Assembly (NCBI GenBank): GCA_013407085.1
Contig: JACCGJ010018762.1
Location: forward strand, 1-64,000
Direction: 5' to 3'
Length of the DNA: 64,000 bases
Source of the DNA: Atriophallophorus winterbourni
Taxonomy: Eukaryota > Platyhelminthes > Trematoda > Plagiorchiida > Microphallidae
The translations under genes were made by a program, and so were the position numbers. The notes under the pieces are model-generated. The model worked only from the letters and a program-made list of their open reading frames with translations, had not been told where the DNA came from and did no database searches. This document shows positions 1-12,500 of this stretch, piece by piece. Each line of letters starts with the position of its first letter. The stretch's first letter is position 1.

Positions 1-1639
1 CATTGGCATATACTATTTCAGCGTATGTAAAATAATTGTGGGTACTAAAGAACTAATACTATTTTATCTCGATTTTTTCAAGCATGTAGACTAACGATAT
101 GTTAAATATTCGCACTAAAAGTGGTTTTTTAGAGCCGCAAATCAAAAGATTACCCATGTATTTTTTGTAACCACCGAATCAAACGAGCCGCTGAAAGCTT
201 TTTCAAATCGATAGCCCTAGTTGGGTTGCTGTCCAGAATTTGTCGTACCACAAACTTTGTTGATGAATTGTTAACCATAAATGTCATGACATTAACATTT
301 GTGTAAGCTCTATCGCGTAACTCTTGATGAGACTTAAGTTTCCTTCGTGTATTATTGTGAGTAGTGCACAAATTCAATAACAAATATTGAAAAATACAAA
401 AATGATTAACATACCGTTTGATAAAAAAAAAAAAATATCACAAATTTTCAAGTCTTGTAAGATTTTTTACTTTTTTGAAATTAAAGGTGATTTTACATTG
501 ACATGTGGTGATATACCTTCAAGCGAGTGTCGTTGGTACAGTTCTTTATCAGTTTCACATAAAGAAAAATAAATTAACTAATTTTACAGAAAGTTGAATT
601 CGAATGAACTATTGAACCAATGAATAAAACGTTCAGATTTGTGTATTGAATTATGTGTTACATTTAAAAGTCTAAGAAAAGAAACCATTTTGGTTTTGAT
701 TATGTTACGGGTATGTGGGAAGCATTCAACAATTTATCTTTTTTAACTGTAAAATAGCAACAAGGTTTTCGAAAAATTCATATGTTTATCTAATCTTTCA
801 TTTATTTGGATAGTTAAACCATGGGACTATATGTAGTGTACATGTTTGCAACATCGATTCAAATCTTTCGATCTAATCAATCATCAAATATTATCCAATA
901 TGCTTGACGCTTATGGGATAATGAGAAGGATGTCAAATCTGTTGAGTGACTCTTCTACTGATAGCACGCACCCAATTTTGCTTGAGCAGCAACTCTTCCA
1001 GCACAATTGCCGTTGATAGCGGGGTTCCGCAAGGAAATTGAACACCATGACAGAATGTATCTCAATGCAAGCTTGTTACAAGCATTCACTTCAAAAAAGT
1101 AAATATCCAAATACTATCTATAAGATTTTACGCAACGACACAGAAGGAATGATCTCATGTTGTTATTTGAAATTAATAACACCGAAAATTACGCTCTTAA
1201 ATATTTGCTAAATCGGAAAGATATTAATCGAACACGTAAGCATTCAATCTTTTGACCATTCCACATTCTCAATTGGATATTAAAGTGGACTTTTCTCCAT
1301 TATAATTTGAGTTACCCGGAAGGTCTCGTCCAAAACATACGCTCGGTATCGTTTGTGGTTCACAATTTAAAGCTCGATAAATACATGAAGGAACATGCGC
1401 TATGTGACGGGCTATAAACTCTAGGAAGGTTAAATATTTCACTTCATGTATCGCATAATCTTGTGGTTCCTGCTAAGCTAATTACTTTTTCTACCATGAA
1501 AATGTTTCACATTTGAGTTTTAAGATTTTTTAAATGATCTTGAAACTGCATTGCGGCGTGTTTGTGTGCTTGAGTTAATGTCAATTGCATTTTAAACATA
1601 TATCTTCTTTCGAAATCGACCAGGAAAGTGCATCACAAG
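1..1639. other. No recognised feature
   Basis: AT-rich sequence with only short open frames on both strands. I see no conserved motif, long repeat or splice-bounded coding segment. It may be intergenic DNA 5' of the engrailed gene. Confidence 0.5.
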
Positions 1640-1870
1640 TTTACGATGTATTCGTGCTCCGCAGTGTTTCAAGCAATGGACAATTCCCGTTTCGGAGGAT
1701 CAAGCTTCCATGCAACCGTCGCAGTGATTCGATGTACTAGGCCTATCATCGATATTTGCACGCTGCCGGTGTGAACTACGTTTTGCGGCCAAGAATAATA
1801 TTTAATCCTACCCAGCTTCAAGATAGCTCTCTGCACAGTGTTTCCGAAGTGAGCTGTCGAAATCAAGTGA
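1640..1870. repeat. Weak dispersed repeat, shared with 32940-33065
   Basis: A segment around 1755-1795 (gcacgctgccggtgtgaact) resembles one at about 33010-33050 (gcacgctgacggtgtgatct), including the following gcggccaag/gcggtcaag. The pair suggests two old copies of one dispersed element, possibly the 3' part of the LINE that lies next to the second copy. No coding domain is visible. Confidence 0.35.
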
Positions 1871-2330
1871 TTATCAACTCAGACGGCCTTGTTCTGCCTA
1901 GTGTTCGACTTCATGGTTTTAACCCACCATAGAGTAGGTCTTTTGTATTGCAACAATTTTCCGTAAACATACCCGTGCCAGTGTTCGCCGAGCTGTCCTA
2001 GTTTTGTTTGTGAAGTTCTGTAGACCATTTTACTCCATTCGCGATATGTTAAAGAATAATGTACAATATTCTTTTATTAGCGTAAACAATAATTTTTGAA
2101 CAAGAGATGAAAATCCTCAGATATTTAACATAATCATCAGTTTTGACGCAGGGTAATATAGGCCAGACAAACAGCAATCAAAAATGAGAAACAATTGATA
2201 GAATTGTTCCAACTTGAAAGAAATTAACATTTTACAGATATTGGGTTCATATTAGACAGATTACTATAAATATTCAAATTGCGAAGCAGTCAAGTAAATA
2301 AGTAACAAATACACATTTGCCTGTATTTCT
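1871..2330. other. No recognised feature
   Basis: AT-rich non-coding sequence. No motif or repeat was recognised. Confidence 0.45.
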
Positions 2331-2460
2331 AACACACACACACACCTCATGCATTTCTCATGCTTTTGGCGCTCATTAATTAACGGCAGTAGGATCAGCA
2401 TCCGCATGCCTTGAAACAGTGAACATAATTCTTAATTTGACCTTGTAAGCTACCGTCAGA
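2331..2460 (-). repeat. (AC)n tract and decayed HHR-A repeat
   Basis: A short AC run at about 2333-2345 is followed by atgcatttct, then by gtaggatcagcatccgcatg and ccttgaaacagtg. These match the outer parts of HHR-A (catttgcatgcatttccat ... gtaggatcaggatccgcatg). The hammerhead core between them is lost, so this is an old degenerate copy. The ribozyme strand would be the minus strand. Confidence 0.5.
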
Positions 2461-2578
2461 TACGCTTGGCAATATCAACGTATTCATTCACATATGCCCA
2501 TGAATATGTAGATGTGTTAACCCTAGGGCTTCAACAAATTTCCATATTTTATGCCATTCCATTAAAATTGCACACAAC

Positions 2579-2777
2579 TGGCTTTTGTGCAGTATTTGAA
2601 TATATTCGAGACCGATCGGGAGTCCATAATCATGAAAATAGAGTTTGCAATGAATTGGTTATAGTAAGTACCGACACCCTTGGTCTGACGAAGCTTCTGT
2701 GTTCAGAAGCGAAACGTTACCAAAAACTTACTATAACCGATTCATTGCAAACTCTATTTTCATGGCTTTTGTGCAGT
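2579..2777 (+). mobile_element. Foldback insertion carrying an HHR-C hammerhead, with 15-bp target duplication
   Basis: A direct repeat, tggcttttgtgcagt, occurs at 2579-2593 and 2763-2777 and flanks about 169 bp. The insert contains two 39-bp inverted arms (2631-2669 and 2726-2764) with one mismatch, separated by 56 nt that hold a hammerhead ribozyme. The last two bases of the right arm overlap the right flanking repeat. Downstream, gccagtaagatcaagattcacatgcgc (shown only in part by HHR-A/B copies elsewhere) indicates insertion into an older short repeat. The 147-codon open frame here is a by-product of the hairpin, not a gene. Confidence 0.7.
2678..2724 (+). ncRNA. Hammerhead ribozyme, family HHR-C, core intact
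   Basis: Read on the + strand: stem I 3' strand TTGGT (2680-2684), CTGACGA box (2685-2691), one extra A (2692), stem II GCTTCTG/CAGAAGC (2693-2699 and 2704-2710) with a 4-nt loop, GAAA (2711-2714), then CGTT with predicted cleavage after 2718, and stem I 5' strand ACCAA (2719-2723), which pairs perfectly with TTGGT. Stem III is only the self-complementary ACGT without a loop, so folding would need a second copy. The extra A before stem II departs from the canonical core, so activity is uncertain. Confidence 0.7.
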
Positions 2778-2994
2778 TTTACAAAATTGGTGGAGCCAGT
2801 AAGATCAAGATTCACATGCGCCGAAACAGTGGAAACTTGGTATAAAACAGTGGTTTGCAAGCTGAAATTGTGTACGATTTTTCATTGTCTCAAGAACTGT
2901 GTATTCTGATTCTTCCGCCCGTACAAACTGAATGTAAGCAGCACGAAACCGATCATGCGGTTTCTGCGATGGAAAAGGATGCATCCAAGACAAT

Positions 2995-4039
2995 CTTGTT
3001 CATGCTCGTGGGTTTATTTTCATCTTAATATTTTTTAAACAAATTATTTATTTTTAATTTAATTCTAGGCGATGACCAAAGTTCTCATTTCACGTTTATG
3101 GATTTTCTGCAATGCGAATGTTTGCTCCTTTCACGACAAAAAGCGTATTTTTTAAATATTTCACATCTTATCCGAAAATACGTTTCCATTGGATATAATT
3201 TTTATGAATAATTAGAAGATTAAGCTTGTATTTCAGGTTTGAAATCAAACATTGCACGTTAACAATTTCTGAAAAGTTCTCGAATAAAAGTGAAAAGTTT
3301 TGCCAAACAGCTGGTTTCTCGCGAGTATTACGAGATTGTTTTTTCGTGCTGTGCATAAATCATACATATTTCCGTTTCGGGCAAATTGAACTAAATTTTG
3401 GCAGTTTCAATTAGAAATGGTATCCGAAGTTGCAGATTACTGAAGTAAAGTTTCAACGAGTTAAAACGAGGATGATCACAATATCTAGAATAATTCGCAT
3501 TTCCCGGTAATGAGGAATCTTAAATGCAAAACAAAGTGGATAATATTATTCTTTTAAACAAACATTTTGTTTACCAAGCATGTGCAAATTTCGGCCAAAA
3601 TATTAAGCTCATTTTCGTCGAGAACTAAATTTTACTTGCAAGTTAGATAATTTCTATAGAAAATTCCTTAATAACGAACCTCTTTTTACAATTAATTTTT
3701 AAAAACTCATAATATTTTTCAACCAACACTAACTTATTCGCCACGTACGAATTGCGCACATAATTGTAAATACGTAATGTTTAAACATACTCAGAAGGTG
3801 AACGTCTGTGACATACCGCACGACTGATAAATAAAAATCAACATAAAGCGCCGTGATCATTGCAACGCACAAACAATAGAAAATATATTGATTTAAGATT
3901 CAGATCAAGATTAAGAGACTGATAGTGGAATGTGGAGTGCAGTGGATGGATGACTACAAAATTAGCAGGTATGGAGCAATGAAGCTCTATATTCAAATGC
4001 TTATTTGAAATATCCAGAATAACCTTTGGATAAAAAAAC
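2995..4039. other. No recognised feature
   Basis: AT-rich sequence with short overlapping frames on opposite strands and no conserved domain. Confidence 0.45.
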
Positions 4040-4265
4040 GTGTTGATGAAACAGCAAGGATGTAAATGTAAGCTAAGAGTGGTAACCGGAAACACAGCAG
4101 CCAGAATTCGGTAGTGGCGTGCAACTGTGGTGGATGTGAGCAACACATTACTCTAGTCATCCATGAGCGCCTTGAGTGCTTGAACAGAATCACTATGTGA
4201 TTATATGGTTGCAAACCGTGGTTCGTTGTACGAACCCTATGTAACAGTTGCTTTCAAGTAAATAA
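4040..4265 (+). repeat. HHR-B repeat unit, ribozyme decayed
   Basis: It shares with 24150-24315, 44804-45080 and 53285-53525 the blocks ggatgtgagcaacacattac, cgccttgagtgc, aatcactatgtgatt, and a small palindrome ggttcgttgtacgaacc followed by taacagt and a ttcaagta end. The hammerhead remnant at about 4090-4130 keeps agccagaa and ttcggtagtgg, which correspond to GAAA, UCGGUA and the stem I strand GUGG. The CUGAUGA box is lost. Confidence 0.6.
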
Positions 4266-4394
4266 TAATCTTACATTGGCACAGATTATCAATGTCGAAT
4301 ATTTTAAAATAAAACCCGAAGATTTATCATTTCCGCGATTATACGGTCTGCCAAAGGTGCACAAAGAAGGTATCCCACTACGTCCGTATAGCGT

Positions 4395-5405
4395 TTTTGA
4401 CTCACTTGACTTAATCCCTTGAGTTCCTGGAGGAACATAGGGCCTCGGCAACTTGTCTCCACTTTGGTCTGTCAATAGCAGCCAGTTTGATGTCGTTCCA
4501 GTTAAGTCCACACTTGCGGATTTCCTCTTCACACGAGCGCTTCCAAGATAGCCTTGAGCGTCCGACCCGTCTCTTCCCGATTGGGTTCCATACCAGAGCA
4601 TGACGCGTGATGTCATCATAAGGTTTCCGCAAGGTGTGCCCAACCCATCTCCACTTTCTTCTACGGATCTGCTGGGCGATCGGGTCCTCAGCAGCAATCT
4701 GCCACAGGTCTTGATTCCTTATCTTTTCTGGCCATTTTACCCCAATAATTAGACGAAGGCAATTATTGTGGAATGATTGCAAGCGGCCAGAAGACTTTGC
4801 TGTCACTCGCCAGGTTTCCGATCCATAGAGTAGCACGGATTTGACGTTGCTTCTGAATATACGGAGTTTCGTGCGTTTTGAGAGAACCTCGACTCCAAAA
4901 TGGGTTTCAAAGCTATGAACGCGTATCTTGCTTTGCCGATTCTGGCGACTATGTCTTCGTCCGTGCCACCACTTATTGAAACAATGCTGCCGAGGTAGAC
5001 GAATTGCGTGACGTCTTTGACTGCTTTACCATTGATGGTGATTGATGGGTGCTCATCACTTAGCACACGGAGGACTTCTGTTTTTTCGGTATTCACGCGT
5101 ATTCCTGCATATGAAGCAAAGTGTGCTAGTCTATCGGTCTTTCTCTGAAGACGTTGGGGGTCACGTGATATCAAGCAGACATCATCAGCGTATTCCAGAT
5201 CCTCCAAATGCTCTGATTCCTTCCAATCGATACCATTCCTCTTACCTTTTACTGTCTGTTTCATTATCCAGTCTATTACCAACAGAAAAATCATTGGGGA
5301 CAACAGGCATCCCTGGCGAACGCCAGTCTCAACTGCAAATGGATCGGTCAGTCTTCCGTTGTGAATTACCTGACAGGAGGCACCTTCATCCACACTAAAC
5401 ATAAA
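4395..5405 (-). mobile_element. RTE-like LINE, 5'-truncated, frameshifted (reverse transcriptase C-terminal half)
   Basis: Two minus-strand frames (5402-4803 and 4836-4411) cover the C-terminal half of a non-LTR reverse transcriptase. Visible motifs are GVRQGCLLSP (the box before the active site), LEYADDVCLI with the YADD active site, NTEKTEV, FVYLGSIVS and then, in the second frame, LLYGSETW and RRRKWRWVGHTLRK. The order and the basic C-terminus are typical of the RTE clade. A frameshift near 4810-4840 breaks the pol frame and the whole endonuclease is missing, so the copy is dead. The 3' tail is at about 4395-4450; the same tail recurs at 42385-42440. Confidence 0.85.
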
Positions 5406-6015
5406 TCACTCCCAAATGTAATTTATTGTCGATGAAAATGGATAGCAGATCTTAATCAAATGTTCAGATATTTTTCAGCTTTTTTCACGAACGGATAATA
5501 TCTCCTTAAGGATTCAACATATGCTAGTGAGATAAGAATACAGCTGGAAAAGTTAAATTACCAAAAGTCTTTGTGATGAAACAAAAAAAGCTTCCATGCA
5601 ATGAAATGAAATTACTCAAACTTCTGAAATATTTTGCTTATAATAGACACAATTTATTAACCACCGTATTCTCTTCAAAAATCGGATCGAAAATAAACAT
5701 TTTAATCAACCGCAGTATCACAAAATCTGAAATGTATTCATATCCATATACAAATAGAATACTTATTATCATTCCTTCATCAATTTGGGTGGAAAATTAC
5801 GAATGCCTGTTTTATACTAAACAACAAATTTACCTGAAGTGTGGGAAAATATTCCCCGATACACTGACCAATCAAATCACTTTATTTCCGTTCCCCTAAT
5901 CCCGCCGCTTCCACCCCCACGAAGAAGTAATTTTTGATTGGCTAATGCAACATGGTGATTCGAATGCTTCAGTCAATTGACCCATCCTTACGAAGCCATA
6001 ATTTAAGCTTGCACG
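5406..6015. other. Presumed engrailed upstream region
   Basis: No repeat or conserved coding sequence was recognised. It lies directly upstream of the engrailed start codon and should hold the 5' UTR and perhaps the promoter, but I cannot point to a start site. An in-frame TAA at 6004-6006 closes the reading frame just before the ATG. Confidence 0.4.
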
Positions 6016-6547
6016 ATGGCATTGAACGCGATGATTTTATCCCATTGGATTCAGAAATTTGAATCAATTTTCTGCCAAACATACTGTATACCGATCGATA
6101 ATAGATCGAATTTATGTGATAGTAATATTCAGTGCAATGAAGCCATATCTAAGCTATGCGGTTTTCGCCAAGAAGATCAGAGACTCGCCTGCAATGCGCG
6201 AAATCCAGTCTTTGTTTGCCGGGATCAAAAAGCCTTGAAATCCAGGCCACACGGCTTTTTTGTAGAGGATATTCTAAATCCCGATTTTGGATATCACTCA
6301 CCAATACGTAGTTCTTTGAATGAAGAAGACATATCGGTAGAACACACAAGTGATTCTAATTCTTCTTTGGAAATCATCGAACGCTGGATTTCCAACGAGA
6401 ATGACAAGAATACCCGTAAAAGAGAAAACAAAACGGCAAATACGGATTGTCGTGCTGCGAAGAAAAAAGAAACAGCGTTATCCTTGAGCAAAATGCCGCT
6501 GCCCGCTTGGGTATTTTGTACGCGATATTCAGATCGTCCATCTTCAG
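6016..6547 (+). CDS. en: engrailed exon 1 (N-terminus, EH1, EH2)
   Basis: Codes for residues 1-177 plus the first base of Gly178. The start is the first ATG after an in-frame TAA at 6004. EH1 reads [12 protein letters not shown]; arthropod and vertebrate forms usually have FSIDNIL, so the Phe and Ile-Leu anchors are kept. Residues 101-160 are acidic and serine-rich, then lysine-rich. EH2 reads [17 protein letters not shown], close to the usual [17 protein letters not shown]. The open frame runs on to 6666, but the donor TCAG|GTGAGC at 6547/6548 gives the correct phase for exon 2, whose first residues continue the family sequence exactly. Confidence 0.95.
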
Positions 6548-9500
6548 GTGAGCCAATTCAAGATGGTCCTGTTTTTAAGAGAGTTAAATTCTTGCAGCGT
6601 TATGCATCACTATTTGCTTGTTTCAATTCAATTTTGTCACAAGTAATATTCAAGCAGACGAAATAACACATCGTTCAGTATTGACTTTATTGGAGTTTTG
6701 CTTCCGAAATGTTCAGCCCTAGTTTAAGTAGTCGGTTTTCTGTTGAAAATCCGCTGTATTATAAGTGGAATAATCTTATTATAATGAATAATTATATTTA
6801 TGTGCAAACGCATATTGGATGCATATTGCTGTAGCGTTGCCAAAGTATAATTGATAATATAGGGTTTGAATTCGAATAGCATTTTCTGTCAGCACTATGA
6901 AATTATGGAGCTGTGTTTGACTACTTACGTGGTAATGACTGATAACGTTGATTCCTTTAAATAAACATTAGATGCGTACATAAACGAGTATGTTTTTGCG
7001 TTAGACAAAAATCTTTAATAATATTTTATATTATTTTTCACCATTCGACCCGATGTTTATATTTTGTGGGTCTTGTAGAGCATAGCGTTTTACCCGCATA
7101 TAATCTATGAATAAATCTATGAATCCATGATGTAGTACTTCATTCATTGTTAAACAAAATGTTTAAGATCAAAGTGTACGATGAAAAATCCAATACTTTT
7201 CTAAGAAATATTGCGATTTTTAGCTTCTTCGTTGTCTTTGTCTTTTTCCTCTTCTGATTGTTCATTCTATATGGAACACAAATCTACCTTCTAAACGTAC
7301 GTCTGTGAACTTGTCTATCCCAAATCAACATTGTTATTTCTATCACCTAGAATCGTCCAAACTGTTCCTCTAAACTAAAAATTGTTCTTATTAATCTAAT
7401 TCAATTTAGCATCTTTTGAGGTTCTCATTTGAACAATGAATCTCCACTTCTCTAGAATGATTGGAGGAATATCTGGTATTGAATAGTTTCATCATTCGGA
7501 ATGCTCGGAATTGAAAAATAACTTGCCAGCGTTTTCTTCTCACTTTACGTTTAAGTATTGAATTGAAAGTTTGTTTGTGTACTTATTTGTCACTTGGATT
7601 GTAGCATTTTTAGCTGAATCAACTACACTTATCAGTGAGCTCACCACAAGTTAATGGAGCTTCGATGATCCTTCAATGTATTCGCTTCACAGTCTAGTGG
7701 AATTGTACCTTTCAGAAACACTAATTTGTATCCGGCTTGCAGCTTGACGGGCTTTGCAGGCTTACGGCTATTATTGGGTTTTAAGATTCGATCCTAAATA
7801 TGTAATTGTTACTTCATCGACAATCCTTCTTGTGCATCAGCAAACATACATAGAATGCATCAGTGAAATGAGGGATGATAGTCCAAGATGCAGTTGACAA
7901 CAATGGGTTTGCCGTCTTCCATTTGCACGATATGCATTGTTTTGCCAAACAGCAAGAGGTTATGATCAGTGGTCTGAGTATCCGGACGTCAGTATTACTA
8001 ATTCTTGCAACCAGAGACGTAATTATGAACTTTGAGTGAATATATTGATTCAATGTAGCAGGATTCAATGGACTGCTTGGTTCATTATCCGAACGTGAAT
8101 GCTTAAAGCTTACACATGGACTCTTGCCCTTCGCATATTCGCTACACATAGAAGGCCCTTACTTTGCAAAACAACGTTATTAGTGTAACAACTCTGGTGA
8201 GCTGTTTACAAAACACTTCATTTTTATGATTTGTCTTCACAGGTTTACACTCAGTGGTATCTGATTTCCCTCTTAACATCAAACTGCAATGTAAATATTC
8301 ATCAACTCTGTGATATTCTTCATAACGTTTCTGTAATCAAAAGTTTCAGAACAGTTAGACAAATGATTTTAATAGCCCGTGCGATACCAACCATCGCCTT
8401 CTCATCCGGCTGTCTTGTTTCACTCACATGCATGTTGTATTCATTACCACCGTTCTGGTGCTAGTTTCGTTCAACAGACGGATACAACCCAAGGTCTTTC
8501 TCGGTTATGCAACAATAAATCAACCGCGTAGAAGTTGTAACCCTGAAACCTTAATTGAATTAGTTCAGCGTTCTAACGAACAAACGTAAAAGATTTTTAT
8601 TTGTATCCCAACTGAAACACTTGTTTTTACATTGAAAGTTTACACATATAATCTAAATGAAGTCTCCGAAAATCATTGTAAATCAAACATTCACTTAAAT
8701 GTCCTGCCGATTTACTTAGAAACAATCGTGCCAACAATTAACTAAAAAGCTAATCGAACATAAATGCTAATTTGCATGCATTCCCATCACACATACACAC
8801 CACGACCGATTTCGTGCCGTTTGTATTCATCAGGTAAGGACAGCAGGATCAGGATCCGCATGCGCTTGAAAAGGTGGAAGAATGGTAGACAAGCTTCGCT
8901 TGTATGCCACCGTTGTAGAAGGCTGGTATCACCAACCTGTTCAATCACATGTGTCCAAACACCCACATACGGTTTAGTGCTGTTTGCACTCATCCGGTAT
9001 GGACAGTAAGATGAGGATCCGCATGCGTTTTAAACAGTGGAAGAATTGAAAAAAGTTGCGCTTATATGCTAGTGTTGAATAAGAAATTGAACATAATTGT
9101 GCAAATACATTCATCAACGTTAAAACTGGTTCATAGCACTCAATTCAGTTGATTATAATTTATATGAAATCAAGCGGAATTTTTGTTTTCTATTCATTCA
9201 ATGCTATCATCTTACACGGAATATTCGTCAGTGTGTTAATGCAGTCAATGATTGAAACACCGTTTCGGTTAATCTGTGCACATTGACGGTGAAAGTCCTT
9301 ATACGTTTTTAAGATACATCCATCATATTCTGTTTCGCTGACCGTGATTTTATTTTGTTTTGACCTTATCATGATTCAAAGATTCAAGGATTTATGGGTA
9401 AACAAGTTAATACTTTACAACACCACAGGATTTCGGTATGAATGAAAATGTGAAAAAAAACATAATAGTATAGAAGGAATAGAGTATATGAAATGCATGG

Positions 9501-12500
9501 CTCACGAATGATATTCTTTTGGATATACAAGTCCAATTTCGCGTCAAATATCACCAGGCAAAGAGAGTCAACCCCTACTGAGGTAGGGAATTCCAAAGGA
9601 ATATAGCACGTACGTCAAAAAATGGCGCCGGCAATCAATACAGGAACTTGGGACATAAAGGGATAAGGTATGTCCTTGTGTCAGCTTTTCGTCACAAACT
9701 TCAAACAAGTGCCTGAGTGGATGTCCTTTGGTTGACACAATTCTATAAGTCAGAATAATATCGCGTTGTATCCTACTTTGGCTAAAGTCACAATGACCCA
9801 GACGTCGCAATCTTTCGGGGTACGGAACATTGCGAAGACCCATCACTAACTTTGTTGCTCTGTGATAGATTCTATCACAGAGAGCAATATCTTTTCGCGC
9901 TGCTGAGTATTGTTCTGAATGTGACTAACAATATCCATTTTTATCGGTCACTAGCGAAGACTCAGACGTTGTGTTTCCGATACTAATAAATTGGGACACA
10001 AAATTGGTTATAATCGTGGAGCAGGTTATGCGAGGCTTTGGGCTGATGTTATAGATGCTTCATGATTCCGTTCGGTCAGTTGGTACCTGTTTGCGCAGAT
10101 CCATATTAGATCAACATTTAAACCAACATTTAAGCATAATGTAGGACCGATGACCTAAAGTGTTTATGTGCACCATGGGGAGCAAAGCTTGAGTTCTATA
10201 ACGAACCTAAACGATGATCAAATCAGGGAAGGATCTGCTACTTATAAGGAAGATAAGAAGCAGCGATGATTAAAAACTGTTGAACTTCGAAACCAACAGT
10301 GCATATGCTTTGCACAACCCAGATTTTCAATAACATCAAAACGTTCCGCATATTTGTATGTAATCGAATGTGAAACTTTTGAACAGATACAAAATTGTAT
10401 AACTTCCATCACCCATCCTTCAGAAGGTATTGTGTTTCTCGTACCCATTAAATAAGGAGAGAATTGACTTTTTGAGGGGAAAACAATTAAACTGGAAGTG
10501 GCATTTGAATTCAAATCTGAACATGACAAATGTCGTTTTCAAATTTGTAGATTTACCAGTGACATTAGAACCCAATGTTTCAAATTTTCCAGAAATTTCC
10601 CAACTAAACGAGTGGAGTCCAATTGAGACCATTTTTTGTATATGTTTAAGGCTATAAACGTTCAAATTAGCCGATTCGGTTCTGTAGCTTGTAACATTTC
10701 AAATCACTTATGTATGATGAATCTTTTATTTGCCAGAGCATTGATAGGAATGTCGCAAGTGTTATCGTTTAACAACGAATTTCAGACGCTCATAATTTCT
10801 GCATATGGACGAAAACACGAGCGGATCAGCACGACATATAAGAGTCATTCAATCACCTATAACACGCCCACTTGTGACTAAGAACCACATCTGCGGTTCA
10901 TTGTTTGTATTGGTTATGTAACATTGCTGGATATTGATCCAGTAATCTGAGAAGAACTTGTTGTTGACAGCTCACTATGGAGAAGCTGTATGAAGTATCA
11001 CCCTCAAGCTGGAAGACAGTAGACGCTGCTTTCATCTATTTGGCAGAGATCACGTCAACAGACTGCAATCGCCATCGATAGACCGAAAAGATTTTAGCTC
11101 CTACATTAAAATGCATGTTCATGTTGGAAGTTGTAGCGTATGACATGAATAAGCATTCGTTATTTAAATACGTGGTCGATATTGACCGACGTCTGGCAAT
11201 AAGAAAATGGTCAATTTAGTAAAATCACATTTTAACATATATAACCGATATGCGTTATATTTTTATATTTTTCATTATTTAGTATTACATTTACATCATT
11301 TATATTTAATAAATGTACTGTGATCTCGATCGGAAGAAACTCTAGATTTTAAATTTTACTGTCACGAACATCACGTATTCGCCATCTTAATGAAAAAATA
11401 TTCCTTTCTTTCTCCACCCTAATTAGTTTCATTCTACACAAGATTGGTCACTATATACCTATTTGACAGATGACAATGCACTACAGGTATCGCACCCAGG
11501 TACTAACTGACAGAAAAACTACAGCGTCTAGTTAGAATTCAGTTTGAAATTTTCGGACACCAAACTGGCCTATCGAAAATGTCCAAGCGTCGTTGTTTTT
11601 CACAAAAAATTCGTTCCGTGGGAGAGAAACCGCTCCATCTTGATAATTACCCACAATCGAAAACATGTTGTCTCTGCGTATCGCGGTGTTACTGAGCGGA
11701 AATAAGACAAGACTGTTACGGTTTTTGCTTCTTTTGAAGTGTCGATTTTAATTTGGGTTAGCGGAAGTACACTGTCTAGGATGCTCGTCAATAAAGACCT
11801 CAGGATGAACGTAACTAAACGTGATTCCTTTTTGAGACGAACATCGGTGGGTCGTTATAACCGCATTTTACAAGACGAAAACCGATTTTTTATCAATCTG
11901 TCGTGTAAATCCAATGTGACATAGTTTCGACTTGACAGCAATATTCGGGCAGAACGTTGAAGAGATTATGGCGTTTGCAAACGTCGAATGATGTATATTA
12001 GACATTTCATTGCGCAAGCAATCATCTTCTGCCTCATCTTATACGACGAACTTTGCCCTATTTTTCTGATACAAGAACAACAGAAAGATAATTTTGTTAA
12101 AACCCAAAGTAGCAAACCCCAAACAACGCGTTAATACTCTATTTACGAAGTCACGAAGATGCAGTAAAACCTCCCGTTCTTATCTTTTTGTCACCAATAT
12201 TTTTACATGCATGTTCCCATGAATCTAATGTTACCGATAAATTGATTCGAACTTTAGCTGCATGTTTTTACTTAAGGACTTGACTACATTCATATTCACG
12301 GCGAGTGTCAAGACCGACTATTCGTGGCATTCCACGAAATTCTTGACGTTCAGAACGCAGAAATGTTTATCGTAGTAAAAGCAATATGATCAAAAAAGCC
12401 ACACGATGACGATTTATATGGAGTAAACACAACCTCCTAATAGTTCATGCGGACAGTAACAGCGCACGGTTTGCCAATTGATAATAAAGTATTTCCTTTT

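Noticed and set aside
2466..2909. 147-codon plus-strand open frame
   Set aside because: It spans a short repeat and the HHR-C foldback; the open frame results from repeat sequence and has no domain.
5042..5398. 118-codon plus-strand frame
   Set aside because: Antisense shadow of the RTE-like reverse transcriptase on the minus strand.
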